A stretch of DNA of 64,000 nt from Acheta domesticus (GCA_031308135.1 JAHLJT010009355.1:10137660-10201659), one strand, 5' to 3'; shown: positions 33,591 to 46,545, counted from the first letter of the stretch. Made by a program: numbers and translations. The notes: generated by a model from the sequence alone, not told the origin.

Positions 33591-36149
33591 TAAAGGTCAG
33601 TAGACTGAGCGCGTTAATAACTTTGTCCACTGGATAATGCTCTGGCGGAGACCAGGGCATAAAATTATAATCACAAACTGATTGCACTCTTTGTATGTAG
33701 TATTTAGCACTTTATAAAGAAACTAAAGAATTGTTCGCTACTCGTTTCTCTGCACTCGCCACTGTTAACTCAAGCAAAGTGATTGCAGATAGACGTCTGG
33801 GTAGGTGGGATAAGGGGATTGGGGAAACCTTCTTTGATAAAAAGGAGACATTTGTGTTAATGAACTGAAATCGAAACACTGTTTTACACCCTTATCATTA
33901 ATAATACAAACTGAAGGTAGTGATACATTTTATATTGTGTGTGAAGAAATGTGATGCGGTTGAAACACTGTTGCTATTCTAGTTTCCTAGAGTGATTTTA
34001 TAACTCGTCACTTAGAGTTCCTAGAATTTTATAATTCACCTGTATCTTGTGCTATATAGAGGCCAGTACTTCCTTTCCCTTGCGACATTGGATGTTCCTG
34101 AATGTCCTTTTGACTGGCCACGTATTTTCGTTTGACATTTACTATTTTTATGCACTTGAGATGTGTAAACATCTCAAGTGCATAAACTATTAAAGACTAA
34201 AAAGAATGTTATATGCGAACTGTGCGGTGTGTAATCTTAATGTTTCCCAAAACTACTTTGATTAACTAGATTCGATTCATTCTCAAAAATTCGTAAATTT
34301 ATTGTCTGTGAATGCATTTGTTGTGTTATTTTTTATGTATAACCTTATTTTAATTTTTAACGTCGGTGGATAATCTTTCTAATCGGTTTAAGCAGACAAT
34401 TATTTGCGTTTAGTTAAAAAACATTTATCCAGACCTAACATTTGTTAGTGTATGCAGATTTAAACAAGTTTTAATTATTCTTATACGATATTAGCTGCCG
34501 GAGGTACGTACTATAATAATTTAATGATGGTCTAATTGGGGGAAGATGTTAGAAAATATAATTATTAATAAAGAGCTTCAACAGGTTTTATTGAGTATTC
34601 CGGTTTGGATTCACCACAACCCTACGCTTTCCTAAAGGGATCTCCTTCATCTACACACCCAAGAACTTTATCAGGGTGCATATGTGTTGTCACCGTAAAC
34701 ATACTATACTCGGTTTCCTCTGGTTGTGATCTGATTTCTACCTCACTTGATTTTTTTTGAGAAGCTGAGACTAATTTTAGAACATATTTGTAGTAACTAT
34801 TCTTGTGAAGGCCTTTGCGATAAACACGTGTGAAAAACGGATTGTTTTCTCATGCAGCTGATCATTGATGTTTTAACGTCGCCGACTCATACACTGGAAA
34901 GTGTCAATCGCCGAAGCGATAACCTTTCTTGAGATAGTAGAGCACGATGAATGTTCTATGTCATTCTCTGAGTCATAACATGAGCGCAGAATAAGTGAGT
35001 GGCACAAACGTACATAACTTACCCATGTAGTAAATTTTCATCCCATTTCACTATTAACGTCACAGTTTTAAACGTTTAGAATTTTCTTATAAACGTATGT
35101 AACGATATTTCCGTTGCCCAACCTAAAACCGATTCACGTGAATGAAGAGAATGTAAAATACTCTCGATTTCAAAGATTTCAGGCGAACATTCGGAAAGGA
35201 TACTGCGAGGGCGCATCTTCACAATTTCAACAGTGTTCCGAGAATGGTATATCCCATTACTTATAGTCTAAATGTTATAAACAATTACTAGTCTTTGGAA
35301 CATTATTACTCCCTAGAAAGTATTTAATCAATGTTTGAGGTAGGCATCATTGTGTCCTGCACTCCTGAAATGACGAATTTGGCTACACGATACTCCCGAA
35401 TTCAGCCCTTTTGTATCTCTTTTAAATTTAATTATTATAAATGCGCGGAGGTTTACATCATACACCTCTGAAGATGGATATTTAAGTTTTAGTTACTCAA
35501 AATATTTAGATGTTGAAAACTTTGTTGATGGATGTCGAAAACAATATGTCGATTTCCGAGAAATGGTTATCTTCACAGAATTACCCTAATAGTAACGTTT
35601 TGTCTTCAGAAAAAAGTCTAAAAGATCTTCTTTCAATCTTGATTATTGTTAAGTCGAAAATTTGCAATCCAGTGAGGACACTAAAAGCGAAATATTTGGG
35701 AATCGCTGACGTTTTGACATACATAGCTTGCTACGTAGTGGCATCCACTAGGAACTTTAAAATGGCACAAAGCAGTCGAAACAACTGTAAATTAATAAAG
35801 GAAAAATTTAGATGAAAGTGTTTTTCTATGAAGGATTTTTCTCTACAGTACTCAGTACTTATCCCCCCTTCGTACCATTCAACCTCTTTTCCGTGTGTTT
35901 AATCTACGGGGAGAGTACAAAGAATGATAGCTTGGAATATCTTTGTACGCTTTTCAATGGCTTACGGGCGGATGAACTCTGGCCTTCGGACTAACCACAT
36001 ACAGCAGTGTTGTGAAGGTCGATACCACGAGCGGAAGTCCGTGGCACGAGTGCTACGACGAAATCGCCTCTCCATGCAGTTCATAACCCCGCCGCAAGAG
36101 ACAACGCCATCACTATTGTAAAACGGGGCGGGGTTACTAATAGTTTAAT
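33591..36149. other. AT-rich DNA with one perfect hairpin, no gene
   Basis: No gene recognised. Positions 34147-34186 form a perfect 18-bp stem with a GTAA loop (TTTATGCACTTGAGATGT and its inverse). Confidence 0.45.
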
Positions 36150-37516
36150 CCCCCGACGCTAGTGACGCAGATAAGCTCGTGACGTGGCACGGTGCCGCGA
36201 GGCGTGCCACTGCCACCAGTAGGGGACGTTGATACCACTGAAATGCAGTCTTGCAATCTTTCCTTCCTCATGCTTGGCGCCTCTTCTCCCCTTACACACG
36301 CACTACACACACACACACACACACACACACAATGTACCACACACTCGGTGTACCACACAGATTCGAGAGCATAGAGCTTATCCCGACTGGGATGGTGCCG
36401 CGTTGGCGAATATACCGGGAAGGGGAAGCCCCCGCAAGCTGATGTATTGGTCGATCCCGATCTCCCTTTATGAGGGAGGAACACTTCCACACCCCGGGAT
36501 ATAGCATGCCCTACGCCAGGGCCGTCAAACGGAGCACGTACGTGCTCGGAGCGCGCTTGCGCTCCGCTAGGGCACGCAGGGCCCGCGGCCGAGGAAAACT
36601 CGCGCTCCGATTTCTCAGGGATGCACAGTAGGCAGTCGTGGCGGGGCGCAAGAAGACGTATAAAAAGTTAGCTCAAGTGGGCTCTTATATACTGCAAAAT
36701 GTACATCAACTTGTGCTCTCCAAATGATTTTTAAAACGTTTGTATTATTTTAAAATGTTTTTAGGAAAGTTTTCATAAATGCAATTTTGTATTAGGTAAA
36801 AGTGTTTAAAACTTAGTGTATTTTAATATTACATAATGTATCCGATTTTACATACTTATTATATATTTTTACTGTTTTCATTACATATTTATGAACGTTT
36901 TTTCACGTTTTTTGACTTTCTACATATTTTTCCGGACTCTATTCATCATTATTCTATAATTTTTAAGTGCTTTTATTGCGTTCATTTTCACACGAAAGAT
37001 ATGCACATCGTATTTCTTTAAATGTTTATTTTCAATAATAGTGTCAGTGCTTTTATGAAATTATGATATACAATAGTTATCTTGATTTAATATATATTTT
37101 GATTTATATTTATTTTCTCACAAATATTCATTAGAATTAATAATTCTCTTATATTGCTTTCTCTAACACTAAGTAGAAACGTGCGTTAATACTTCTGTGG
37201 TGTAATGATCAATGCTTGTATGACTGTAGTTTTTATTTACATGTCAATTTCCACTTAAAGTTCGTAAAAATTAATAAATGTCTCTTATGATATACCAACT
37301 GGTGTGTTTCACCCAACTCGCCACATTCGCACGATGTTTTCTCACCCCTGCTTCCCGCCTGTAACTCGAGTGACTTCGCTAAGCTGATATCGCCGCGTGC
37401 CCCAAACCTTTGCGAAGGCCATTGGCGTGCTCGATCGTCTGACGGCCTTGCCCTACGCGAACGAAGCTAACGACCATAGACGTTGAAGCGCCCGGAAACA
37501 AAGTAATGAATCAATG
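36150..37516 (+). mobile_element. SINE family A copy interrupted by a hAT element
   Basis: Family body sequence with an internal (CA)n at 36306-36331 runs to 36516 and resumes at 37451-37516 (CGAACGAAGCTAACGACCAT, then GAATCAATG), the normal 3' end. The 934-bp hAT element separates the two parts. Confidence 0.65.
36517..37450. mobile_element. non-autonomous hAT element with perfect 8-bp target duplication
   Basis: The left end CAGGGCCGTCAAACGG and the inverted right end CAAGGCCGTCAGACGA agree at 13 of 16 positions. The identical 8-mers CCCTACGC at 36509-36516 and 37451-37458 are the duplicated target. The interior is AT-rich without a transposase. Confidence 0.82.
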
Positions 37517-37538
37517 CAGAGCAACGAAGTTCAAACGA

Positions 37539-37945
37539 ACCGGCTTAGGTGGCTCGTTGCATCAGCTGACGGCGCTGCAGCCTCTCTGACCGGGAGGTCC
37601 TCACGTTCGAGTCCCCACAATGGCACTAGCTTGTCAGCTATGACCAATTCAGACGCTAGCGGCCGGCTGCTCTGATCGGTGGTTTTCTGTGGTTTCTCCC
37701 ATCAACACCAGGCGAATGCCGGAGCAGTACCCTAACAAACGGGCCACGGACCGCGCGCCATCTTTCCTTCCTCTTCCTTTTCCTGTCGTCACCCTTACCT
37801 AAACACACTTACATGCACCACATCACCACACATACCAGGAGACCACTTGGGAGGTTAGAGCTTTTCCCTGCTGGGAGACGCACAGCTGGTGGGAGATGAC
37901 CACAGCGTTGACGTAATCAATCGGAAGCGCTAATCAGTCAATAAT
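37539..37945 (+). mobile_element. SINE family A copy (3'-shortened)
   Basis: The head GGTGGCTCGTTGCATCAG and CACGTTCGAGTCCCC, the body through GGCGAATGCCGGAGCAG and an end of AATCAGTCAATAA. It starts about 20 bp after the tail of the preceding copy. Confidence 0.7.
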
Positions 37946-37965
37946 TAAAACGACATAAATAAACA

Positions 37966-38614
37966 AATGCAAGGATAAAGGTAGCATTCTTCTTTACCTT
38001 ATTTTATGCGGAGTGTGTATATCGTGTGATGTACTAAGGGTTGCCGTTTTTTAATGTACATTTATTAATGAATGAATATACATAGTTCAGTATTATATAT
38101 ACCACATCATATGTATTTTTTACGACTTATATTTAACTTAAATGTTAATCTTAAAATTATATGTAACTACACGTAAATAGGAAACTCAAAAGAGCACCTA
38201 TGGCATTAATTCAGGTCTGAAAAAGTGCTGAGGAATGAATCTAATGGGTATCTATTTCTTATTCTAGTTCGGAGCTGGTAGGTGGTGGCCAAGTCGTAAT
38301 GGGTTGCTTGGGTTACTGAGGTTATTTTGGAGGAGAAGTTGTTAGATAGGAGCACAATATGGTGAACTGTAGGGGGTAAATTCAATTCTTTGTACAGACG
38401 AGTTTTTTAAATAAACCAGGGTGCATGAGTGGCAAGTCCGAGGAAATGGTTTTGGATGATCTGTAATTTGTTGATGTTAGTGGTTGCAGCTGGCAAGGAT
38501 AAATGGCCGCTGGCATGGCTTGTGTGGTTGCAGCGGGCAAGGATAAAGTTAGCATTCTCCTTCATCAGGGTGTATATCGTGTGTTGTGATAAGGGTTGCA
38601 GTATGTATGTATGT

Positions 38615-38648
<34 letters not shown>

Positions 38649-38741
38649 TCGCAGCGGGCAAGGAGAAAGGTAATATTCTTCTTCATCTGATTTTAAGCGA
38701 CGTGTGTATATCGTGTGATGTGATAATGGTTGCCGTATGTA

Positions 38742-38804
<63 letters not shown>

Positions 38805-39015
38805 TCGCAGCGGGCAAGGAGAAAGGTAATATTCTTCTTCATCTGATACTAAGCGACGTGTGTATATCGTGTGATGTGATAAGGGTTGCCATATGTGTGT
38901 GTGTGTGTGTGTGTGTAGTCGCAGCGGGCAAGGATAAAGCTAGCATTCTCCTTCATCTGGTTTTAAGCGGAGTGTGTACATCGTGTGGCGTGCTAAGGGT
39001 TGCCATATGTATGTA

Positions 39016-39046
<31 letters not shown>

Positions 39047-39259
39047 AGTCGCAGCGGGCAAGGAGAAAGGTAATATTCTTCTTCATCTGATACTAAGCGA
39101 CGTGTGTATATCGTGTGATGTGATAAGGGTTGCCATATGTGTGTGTGTGTGTAGTTGCAGCGGGCAAGGATAAAGCTAGCACTCTCCTTCATCTGGTTTT
39201 AAGCGGAGTGTGTACACCGTGTGGCGTTCTAAGGGTTGCCGTATGTATGTATGTATGTA

Positions 39260-39297
<38 letters not shown>

Positions 39298-39694
39298 TGT
39301 GTGTAGTCGCAGCGGGCAAGGAGAAAGGTAATATTCTTCATCTGATATTAAGCGACGTGTGTATATCGTGTGATGTGATAAGGGTTGCCATATGTATGTA
39401 TGTGTGTGTGTGTGTGTGTAGTTGCAGCGGGCCAGGATAAAGCTATCACTCTCCTTCATCTGATTTTAAGCGAAGTGTGTATATCGTGTGGTGTAATAAG
39501 GGTTGCCGTATGTATGTGTGTGTATGTGTGTGTGTGTATGTGTGTGTGTGTGTGTGTGTATGTGTTTGTGTGTGTGTGTGTGTGTGTTAGCAGCGGGCAA
39601 GGATAAATGTAGCACTCTCCTTCATCTGGTTTTAAGCGGAGTGGGTACACCGTGTGGCTTGCTAAGGGGTGCTGTGGCGTGTGTGTGGTTGCAG
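37966..39694 (+). repeat. tandem array with (GT)n and repeated splice-acceptor core, ending at a K2P exon
   Basis: An isolated unit at 37966-38053 and a dense array from 38481 to 39694. Each unit has (GT)n, GTNGCAGCGGGCAAGGA, a block ATTCTTCTTCATCTGAT, AAGCGACGTGTGTATATCGT and AAGGGTTGCC. Unit cores lie near 38526, 38647, 38802, 38917, 39047, 39151, 39305, 39418 and 39588. Unit length varies (about 100-170 bp) with the (GT)n tract. The last unit runs straight into the real acceptor and exon start at 39695, which share GTTGCAG/CGGGC with the units. Confidence 0.88.
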
Positions 39695-39826
39695 CGGGCG
39701 CTTCTCGGGCAAGTCGCGCAACCAGTCGTTCCGGCGCTCGGGCCGCACGTCGCAGCGCTCGGCCGACAGCGCGCTGGCGCTGTCCGAGTCCATGACGCGC
39801 TCCTCCTACTCCGACACCGAGTGCAG
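39695..39826 (+). CDS. K2P potassium channel, internal exon (cytoplasmic linker, part 1)
   Basis: It lies between acceptor GGTTGCAG and donor GTGCAG/GTGAGT. It encodes 43 whole codons beginning G-R-F-S-G-K-S-R-N-Q-S-F-R-R-S-G and ending S-S-Y-S-D-T-E-C: hydrophilic, Ser/Arg-rich and GC-rich, unlike its AT-rich surroundings. The exon ends two bases into a codon that the first base of exon 42109 completes to Arg, and the frame runs on through that exon into the channel exon. Position before M3 suggests the cytoplasmic M2-M3 loop. The upstream exon carrying M1, the first pore and M2 was not found. Confidence 0.75.
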
Positions 39827-41323
39827 GTGAGTGCGCGGCCGGCGGCCTCCGTCAACAGGAAGCCGCCGCTCGCAGCGTCTTTGCGCACATTCGCTCTCTT
39901 TCTCTTTTCTTCTCGTCCGAGTTGGCGGGGTCTTCCTTCCAAGAGTCGCTCTCATGACGATGTGGCCTTCCTGCTTTTACGGCGACCAGTGGCTGTTGCT
40001 TGAGTCTTAGTTGCTGTTTTTCCCTTCATCGTTGTTTTGACAAATCCAGTGAATCATTCTGAGTGCTATTACAGCTGTCCCTTTAGCCTGCCTTTTCTAT
40101 TTTTAAATCGTCCTCTTTCTAACAGCTCCTGGTAACACTTTCTACCACTTCTTGTCGCGTGTCAATATTTTCTCATTTGCTCATCATTATCATTATCACC
40201 ATCATCATTAACTACTGCAGTTCGTCATCATTGCGGCTTGAACATCTTAATCCGTTCTCTTTTAATACTTTCTTTCCCACGCCTTATTCCCTATTTAATT
40301 CTGTTATGGGATTATTGATACAAAGAGTCCTAGATATTGAATCTTCTGCCATATACATTTATGATGTATTCTGTGGAAAATGTGTCACATGATAATAACA
40401 AATCTGCTCCGGGCGTCGTCTTTTGAACTATGTTGTGGGCAGATGCATTGATTCCTTTCGAGACCAGTACGTTACCTTTCCTTGAATATGTGAAGGAAAA
40501 TAAGAACGTAAATGACCTCTGGGAAAAAATTCCCAGATTCTTTTCCTCGTGACTTCACTTTAAGCCCTAACTTAGCTCGCTGTCTTTCATATGGAGTCTA
40601 ATGGAACAGATTCTTTCCTTCCCCTCGATCTGTAGTTTTTCTCTTTTCATTTCTTTCGTTCAGGTTTTCTTTCATTTCTTTCAGTCCGTTCGTATTCTGA
40701 GAACGAAATAGGATTACGCACGACTCTCTCTGCTTCTCTTCCTCTTTTTGTTTCCCCTCCGTCTTTTCACCGCCTTAGAAGGCCCGTTTTCGACCTCTGG
40801 AATCCCTTCATTTGTCTATTCATTCATTAAAGAATTCCATTAAAATTTTAAAATCCTAACCGACTCAAATGCGGGTGAAAAACGAGCTAGAAAGTAAAAT
40901 AATCTTTTTCCTTGAATTTGACTTGAAGCCTTTTCACTTCAATTGAACTGTGCGGTCGACCGGGATATCTCCGTGTTTGCAATCTTACATTTTTTCACAG
41001 TTGCGAGAGTCCGCAAAGTCTTGCGGTCGATATGGGTCAATTGCTTCCATTCTATAGAATGCCAGGCTGGCATCTTCTTTGTAAACACTAGGAATCGAAG
41101 AGAAAGAGTTCTCTGTTGGTCTCTGCGTTTCGAGAGGATCTAGCTGTAACGCCCGAAAGAGTAATTATTGAAGAAACGAGTGAACCTAACCTGTCACTGT
41201 AATTACTGTTTTCTTGAATGCTTAAGTTATTTTTAAATTTTTAATTAAGGATATTCTTTAGTTTTTTACTATTTTTATGACTTCTGTATACTCAATTGTT
41301 CGACCCTACTTGAGCTTTTTAAT
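39827..41323 (+). other. K2P intron, first part
   Basis: T/C-rich and AT-rich DNA with no gene or repeat that I recognise before the SINE at 41324. Confidence 0.5.
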
Positions 41324-41628
41324 GCCGAGCGAAGTGGCTGAGCGCGTAGCGCGCTGACTTCGCATTTGGGAGGCCCGAGTTCAATCCCAGTACCGGCCAT
41401 CCCGACCAGGGTTTTCATGGTTTCCGTCGGTCATCCTGGCGAATGCTTGAAAGGTTCTATTGAAAGGCCACTATCGCCAAATCGGCGACACTAGTCGAAA
41501 TCGTTAACTATGTGAAGTCACGAAGGTTGCGCGAATTCGAGACGTCGCGGGTTCCCGGTTTGGTGACCGAGGAGGAAGCCCGTGATCTATCGGCGGCGAG
41601 GCCAATTGCGGAACACACAGTGGCTACT
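41324..41628 (+). mobile_element. tRNA-derived SINE, family B
   Basis: The head GCCGAGCGAAGTGGCTGAGC and GCCCGAGTTCAATCCCAG give A- and B-box-like motifs, followed by CATGGTTTCCGTCGGTCATC and GGCGAATGC. The body partly resembles family A (the GGCGAATGC block), suggesting a shared module. Confidence 0.6.
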
Positions 41629-41855
41629 CTGCAATTTTTCTAACTTTGCCGCTCGAGACCGGTTTTTACGATGGAATATGTCACGGTATTTCGCGACGTT
41701 CAGTCGTGCCGCCAGGTATCGCATGATCACGACTGTATCAAGCAGTGATTGCGATCATGCGACTTCTAGCGGCACGACGGAGAAAGACGCGAAATGCCGT
41801 GTGATATTCCATCGTGGCCTTAGGGGCTTGAGAGGCTGAGTTAGAAAAATCGCAT
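41629..41855. mobile_element. palindromic MITE, copy E
   Basis: The left CTGCAATTTTTCTAAC and right GTTAGAAAAATCGCAT bracket the same arms as copy D (GTATCGCATGATCACGAC against GATCATGCGACTTCTAGC). It lies in the K2P intron at the end of a SINE. Confidence 0.76.
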
Positions 41856-42108
41856 TGTAAATACAAATACAAAAGTTTGAGATTTTTCTTAAGTTTCTCG
41901 TTTCTTCATTCCCTTGTTTTTTGACTTTCTTGGCTTTCTGTATTTATTTTCTTTCTTTTCTTTCTTGTTTCTTTTCTTCCTTGTTCCTTTCTTTTTTGTT
42001 TCTTTTTTCTTTCTTTATTGCCCTCCGTCCTTCACTGTATGTTTTCTATACTTCATCTCGCATCCACGTAGCTCTTCGTGGATGTGCGAGTGCATTGTGG
42101 GTGCGCAG
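41856..42108 (+). other. T/C-rich intron end before a K2P exon
   Basis: Positions 41885-42030 are a degenerate (TTTCT)n tract upstream of the acceptor GTGCGCAG at 42108, long enough to serve as a remote polypyrimidine tract. Confidence 0.4.
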
Positions 42109-42287
42109 GTACTACGACGACGGCGACCTGGCGCTGGCGGGCGGGCTGCAGCCCGGGCGCGCGTCGCAGCGGTCGCGCTGCTCCGACACGGCGCTGCAGG
42201 TGCCGGCCTCCGCGCGCGGCAACGGCCGCCCGCCGCCCTCGCCGCAGCCGCCGCCCCCGCCGCCCCCGCCCCCGCGCGCCAACGCAG
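42109..42287 (+). CDS. K2P potassium channel, internal exon (cytoplasmic linker, part 2)
   Basis: After acceptor GTGCGCAG the frame set by the previous exon reads Y-Y-D-D-G-D-L-A-L-A-G-G-L, a Ser/Arg stretch, then a proline run and R-A-N-A, ending AACGCAG/GTAACC one base into a codon. That base plus CG from exon 55342 makes Ala, keeping the frame into the channel exon. The acidic, then Arg/Ser, then Pro-rich composition suits a disordered cytoplasmic loop. No membrane segment. Confidence 0.75.
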
Positions 42288-44505
42288 GTAACCCCTTCCC
42301 ATTCTCAATTAACCTATTCATTATCTCTGATGGACACGAGACAGTCACATCTCGTCCAAGTAACTGAAGCCAATAGAACGTTAACTATTTGACGTCCGGT
42401 TCTCGTTCTTTACGTCCGGTTCTCTTAGGTATCGGTAACTCGTTCTTTAAAAATTCATTCCACTTGAACCATCTACAAATATATTCTTCTGGCGATATTA
42501 ACTTACACGTGCCCTGTTTTGATTTCAAATGCCCCAACCACATTAAATAAGTTACAAATCCTTCAAAACAAAATTTTAAGAATAACAGTAAATGCCCCCT
42601 GGTTTGTCAGCAATGAGACCCTTCACAACGATCTTGCAATAGAACAAATTACTTCCTTTGTTACAAAACCGGACATATTTTTTCAATAATTTAAATCGTG
42701 TACAAGGAGCAGTCACTTACGAAATAGGAACCGATCAGCCCCCACTCTCCCGCCTAAGAAACAGACTCCCATTCCACATTTTCCTTGAACATCTCTCCGA
42801 CATTAGAAAAGGTAAGAACATTTCTTGCAATTACCTGTCCCTCCCATCCTATTTTCTTTTTAATCCTGTCATTGCTCTCTAACAAAATTTCCTCGCAATA
42901 ACCCTGATTGAAGGTATAACACATGCAATCACTGTCAGGGAGGTAACAAGAAGTTACCCCCTTCACACTTTTCTGATAAATAATTGCTCGGCCAGTCAAC
43001 TGAAGAGCCTCAGGGCTGAACGTTGTGCTGTCTGTGAATGTAAAATTAAAAGAAAATAGAAAGAACGCAGGTAACGCCTTGTCACGCACGCTCGGGATGC
43101 ACGAGTTTCACTCGAAGTGGCGCATGTCAGTGTCCGCTTCGAGGCGGTAACCTTCATGCGCCTTGCTTCATAACGTCGTCCCCTGGACTTTTTTAAATGC
43201 AGAAAAGTAAGCTAATTTCGGAGTGCGCAAAATTCGCCAGAGTTCGTTTAAATGGTAAGTTATGTGGTGTAGAATACCTGGCTTCCTGATTTACATTACA
43301 TCGTAATCCTGAAACTATAATACAAACCATTGTACCTCAACAGAACGACGAAGTACTCGCTGGCACTCAGTATGCTAAAAGTTAAATTAGAACCCTAAAT
43401 ATTTACGGAAAATTGTGTTTCTTTGAAATATCTAAAGGACATTAAGTAACAATAAAACTATCCAATATACCGAACTTGTATGGATCCCAGATCATTTGAG
43501 TAGTAGAATAGAGCCTGCTTTGCCTGACAAGACGAACCAGGCATCGAAATACACCCACTAGCATGAATGTTTGATCCGTATTTTTTGTGTGGTGCTGGGA
43601 GGTCGTTTTCAGATGAATCCAGCCACCCATATGTGTCTAATGCATGGTTTGCGAATTAACCTTTAGTTTGTGTTAAAGGTGTGTAATTATTCCATTAACT
43701 CATGGATTGAATGAGATGACTTTATTTTTCTATAAAAGTTACGTTTTTTCATTCAGTTTTCGGTAAGTTTAAAATTCTGTGGTTAAGCCTTTATTTCTCT
43801 TGAAATGTACGTGAATATCATCGCACGTAGAACAAAATTATTGGTCTTTGTTATTACATGGCTACTGATCTGGAAAGAACATTTTCGTTTAATACCATGG
43901 ATGTGAATTTGAGATCGTAAGCAGAGGATTCCAATTTTTTTGTTCAATGGCAAAATTTCGATTTTTACGTACGTATGTTTATGTACCGTGTAGTATCAAT
44001 AACTGTATTGCCATTCATCTCGAAAGTGCATGCTCTGCCGCTGCGAGTGGCCGGTTCGTTCCAATTTCCGCCGGTGAGTGCGCAAGCGGGGGGCGCGAAC
44101 GAACTCCGTCGCTGTTGTGTCACTCATCTCAAGGGGAACGAGTTCGTGTGCTGGCAAGTGGACCGGGCGGGTTTTCGGTTCCGCCAGGGCCGCGCTCGCC
44201 GCTTTGGCGGAGCCCCACACCTGCCTCGGTCTTTTGCTCTCCGCTCACACCCTGAAGTGATTCGCAGAAAACAATACACAGCTTTCAATGTGTTGCTTTC
44301 AATGGTTGAAGTGAAAAAAATAATTACTTGATTTTTATTTCGTGTTGGCAGTTCGGTTTATGCGATATTAGTAAGAGCGGAACCAATTTTGAGATTAATA
44401 CCGATGATTTGCGGAACTGCAAGGACTAAGTTGGTGATGACAGGTGATTAATGTGTGTACTTGCTGTTGTGTTTATTATTACATAATCATAAATCAATGT
44501 ACATG
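42288..44505 (+). other. K2P last intron, left part
   Basis: AT-rich with a GC-rich patch at 44030-44230 that holds a donor-like CCG/GTGAGT at 44081 on the plus strand. The patch has no recognisable domain, and the neighbouring exons join in phase without it. Confidence 0.4.
44502..44505. other. target-site duplication CATG, left
   Basis: CATG immediately left of the left LTR is repeated at 54019-54022 right of the right LTR, as expected for a Ty3/Gypsy integrase. Confidence 0.8.
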
Positions 44506-46545
44506 TGTAACGAAAAACCCCTCTCACTGTACTGATATCGATCACGCCCACTAAACAGGCGCCAATGCAACGAAAAAACCCCCTTTCCTATTTACTAAAA
44601 CGCCCTACGAACTGGGCACTAATGTAATGAAAATCTCCCCTCTCAACTCCTATTGTTGATCACGAAAAACTTCCTTGCTGATCACCTGTAATATCTACAA
44701 TGCACACCACTGTGCCCCCCCTTTTTACTATCCGGAGTTTTCCTGTTTACATAAATTTATCAGGGCGGGCCGTGATTTGTTCTCTACAGAACACAAGCGC
44801 CACGCCAATGCAGGGACCAGGATCAGCTAGCTATGTGATAAAAACACCGGTTACGTAACATCAAAACGAGAACTCAAAATCTCGTTTGTTTATTTTCTTT
44901 TAACCAACAGAAACATTAATACCCTCATAAAGAATCAATACCACACAACATCAACAAAACACGATATCATAAAATCACAAAAATCAATAAACATATTATA
45001 CCCAAATGTTATTACGAAATAATGAGCTCAATACTGTGGCCACACCCATTACATTGCAATCCCCCCAAAATGTTTCCAGTTTGGCTTTGTAAACCATTTA
45101 TTCTTCCCAAGAGCAAAGAAATCAAAGTCATTGACTTCACTGGAGTGTTGCAAAACAAAAAAAAAATATTCCACTTCCCTTGCGTTGTTAACCAAGCGGC
45201 GACCAGGTCCACACACACACGATCTCACGCCGTCATGCGTAAGAACTCTGCTCCACTGCTGCCTGCTAGCGCCGAATTACCAGTGCCCCCCAAATTGGCA
45301 CTGACCACGGCGACGATATGCAAGACGCGCTCGAGTCTGCTGCACCTCGGCACACCTCGTTCGGCGACACCCGCTTCGATTTTCAATGGTCGAAGTAACA
45401 CCAGTTCCAACATTAGTGGAAAAACTTTCAAAATTCACAAAACTCAAAATTAGGATCGCGCGTGGCATAGCTTTATATATTACCACTAAAATAGTTCACA
45501 TCACACGGCATACAGTTCCGCCACCTTGCGAATACAAGTCCGAAGGAGCAACACCTTCTCGAAATTTTATAAGTTCGCGTGTTAAAATAATATCACGAGT
45601 GACGCGGAGTACAACTCGCCACGAAGTTATTCACTCCTCTCACAGTTTATAATAGTTCACTAGTACGAGTCCAGAAGAGAACACTTCATCAAAAATTACA
45701 AATCCAAATTTTTTAAAATTATTCTTGCAACAAGCGACGCGGATTCTGCCTCTCGCTACCAAGCTATTCCTCGTCTCTCTCCCATTGTTGTCCTAAAGCA
45801 TTTATAGCTTTTTTCCGAACAAACAATAGCGCCTCTACTGTCTTCTGCTTTATAACTTATAAAATAGTTTATTATTAATTTCTAACACTTCCTGGATTGT
45901 CTTATTATATTGTAAAATTCCCAATTAAAATTCGTATCCATTCCACTTCTTAGACATCACTTTTCTCGCTTCATTTTGTTAAAAGAATGCTTTTTCGTGC
46001 GTCTCATGCCTACAAACATCGCTCGTTTATTTCTCAATTAACTCATGTAACATAATGTTTATCTATTAATGTTCGGCGTCCTAAAATTGTGTCACCACGT
46101 TTATAATTTGGCCCGTATTCCACGGAATACTTTGGTATATGCCAAATCTCGGTAGACACACTAGTTTTCGTTTAATTTATTAATATATCCAAACTTTTCT
46201 GAAGGGACGTCACGACCATTGTTGTTTTAGTTCTGTAACATGTTAAAATCAATGTCATGATCACAAAACTCGCGATATTATGCGTTTCTGTGACCCGATT
46301 TAGCTGAAACAAACTTTATTGTGTTCCTTATAATTTGTGCGTTGACTAGTAACATGCAACCATTAATTAACCACGGCGTTCACATGCTCGCCTAAAATAC
46401 TCGTTTTCTCTTAGATCACCTTCACTTGTTTTTCTATATTCCGCTCTGGAAGTTTCTACATAAAGTTCTATACCCGGTTCATAAACCAATGGTCACTTCA
46501 TGTTATTTACCTATTTCATTTGTAATAGATGGCTAAACTATTACA
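44506..46545 (-). repeat. 3' LTR (left copy)
   Basis: 2040 bp, TGTAACG to ATTACA. It is one of two almost identical direct repeats; shorter than its partner by a net nine homopolymer bases. Confidence 0.93.

Noticed and set aside
38429..39073. 214-residue frame across the (GT)n array
   Set aside because: V-C-V-C runs from (GT)n; unit lengths are not multiples of three, so the frame is not conserved from unit to unit.
43947..44331. GC-rich plus-strand frames with a donor-like GTGAGT at 44081
   Set aside because: No domain, no convincing acceptor, and K2P exons 42109 and 55342 join in phase without it.
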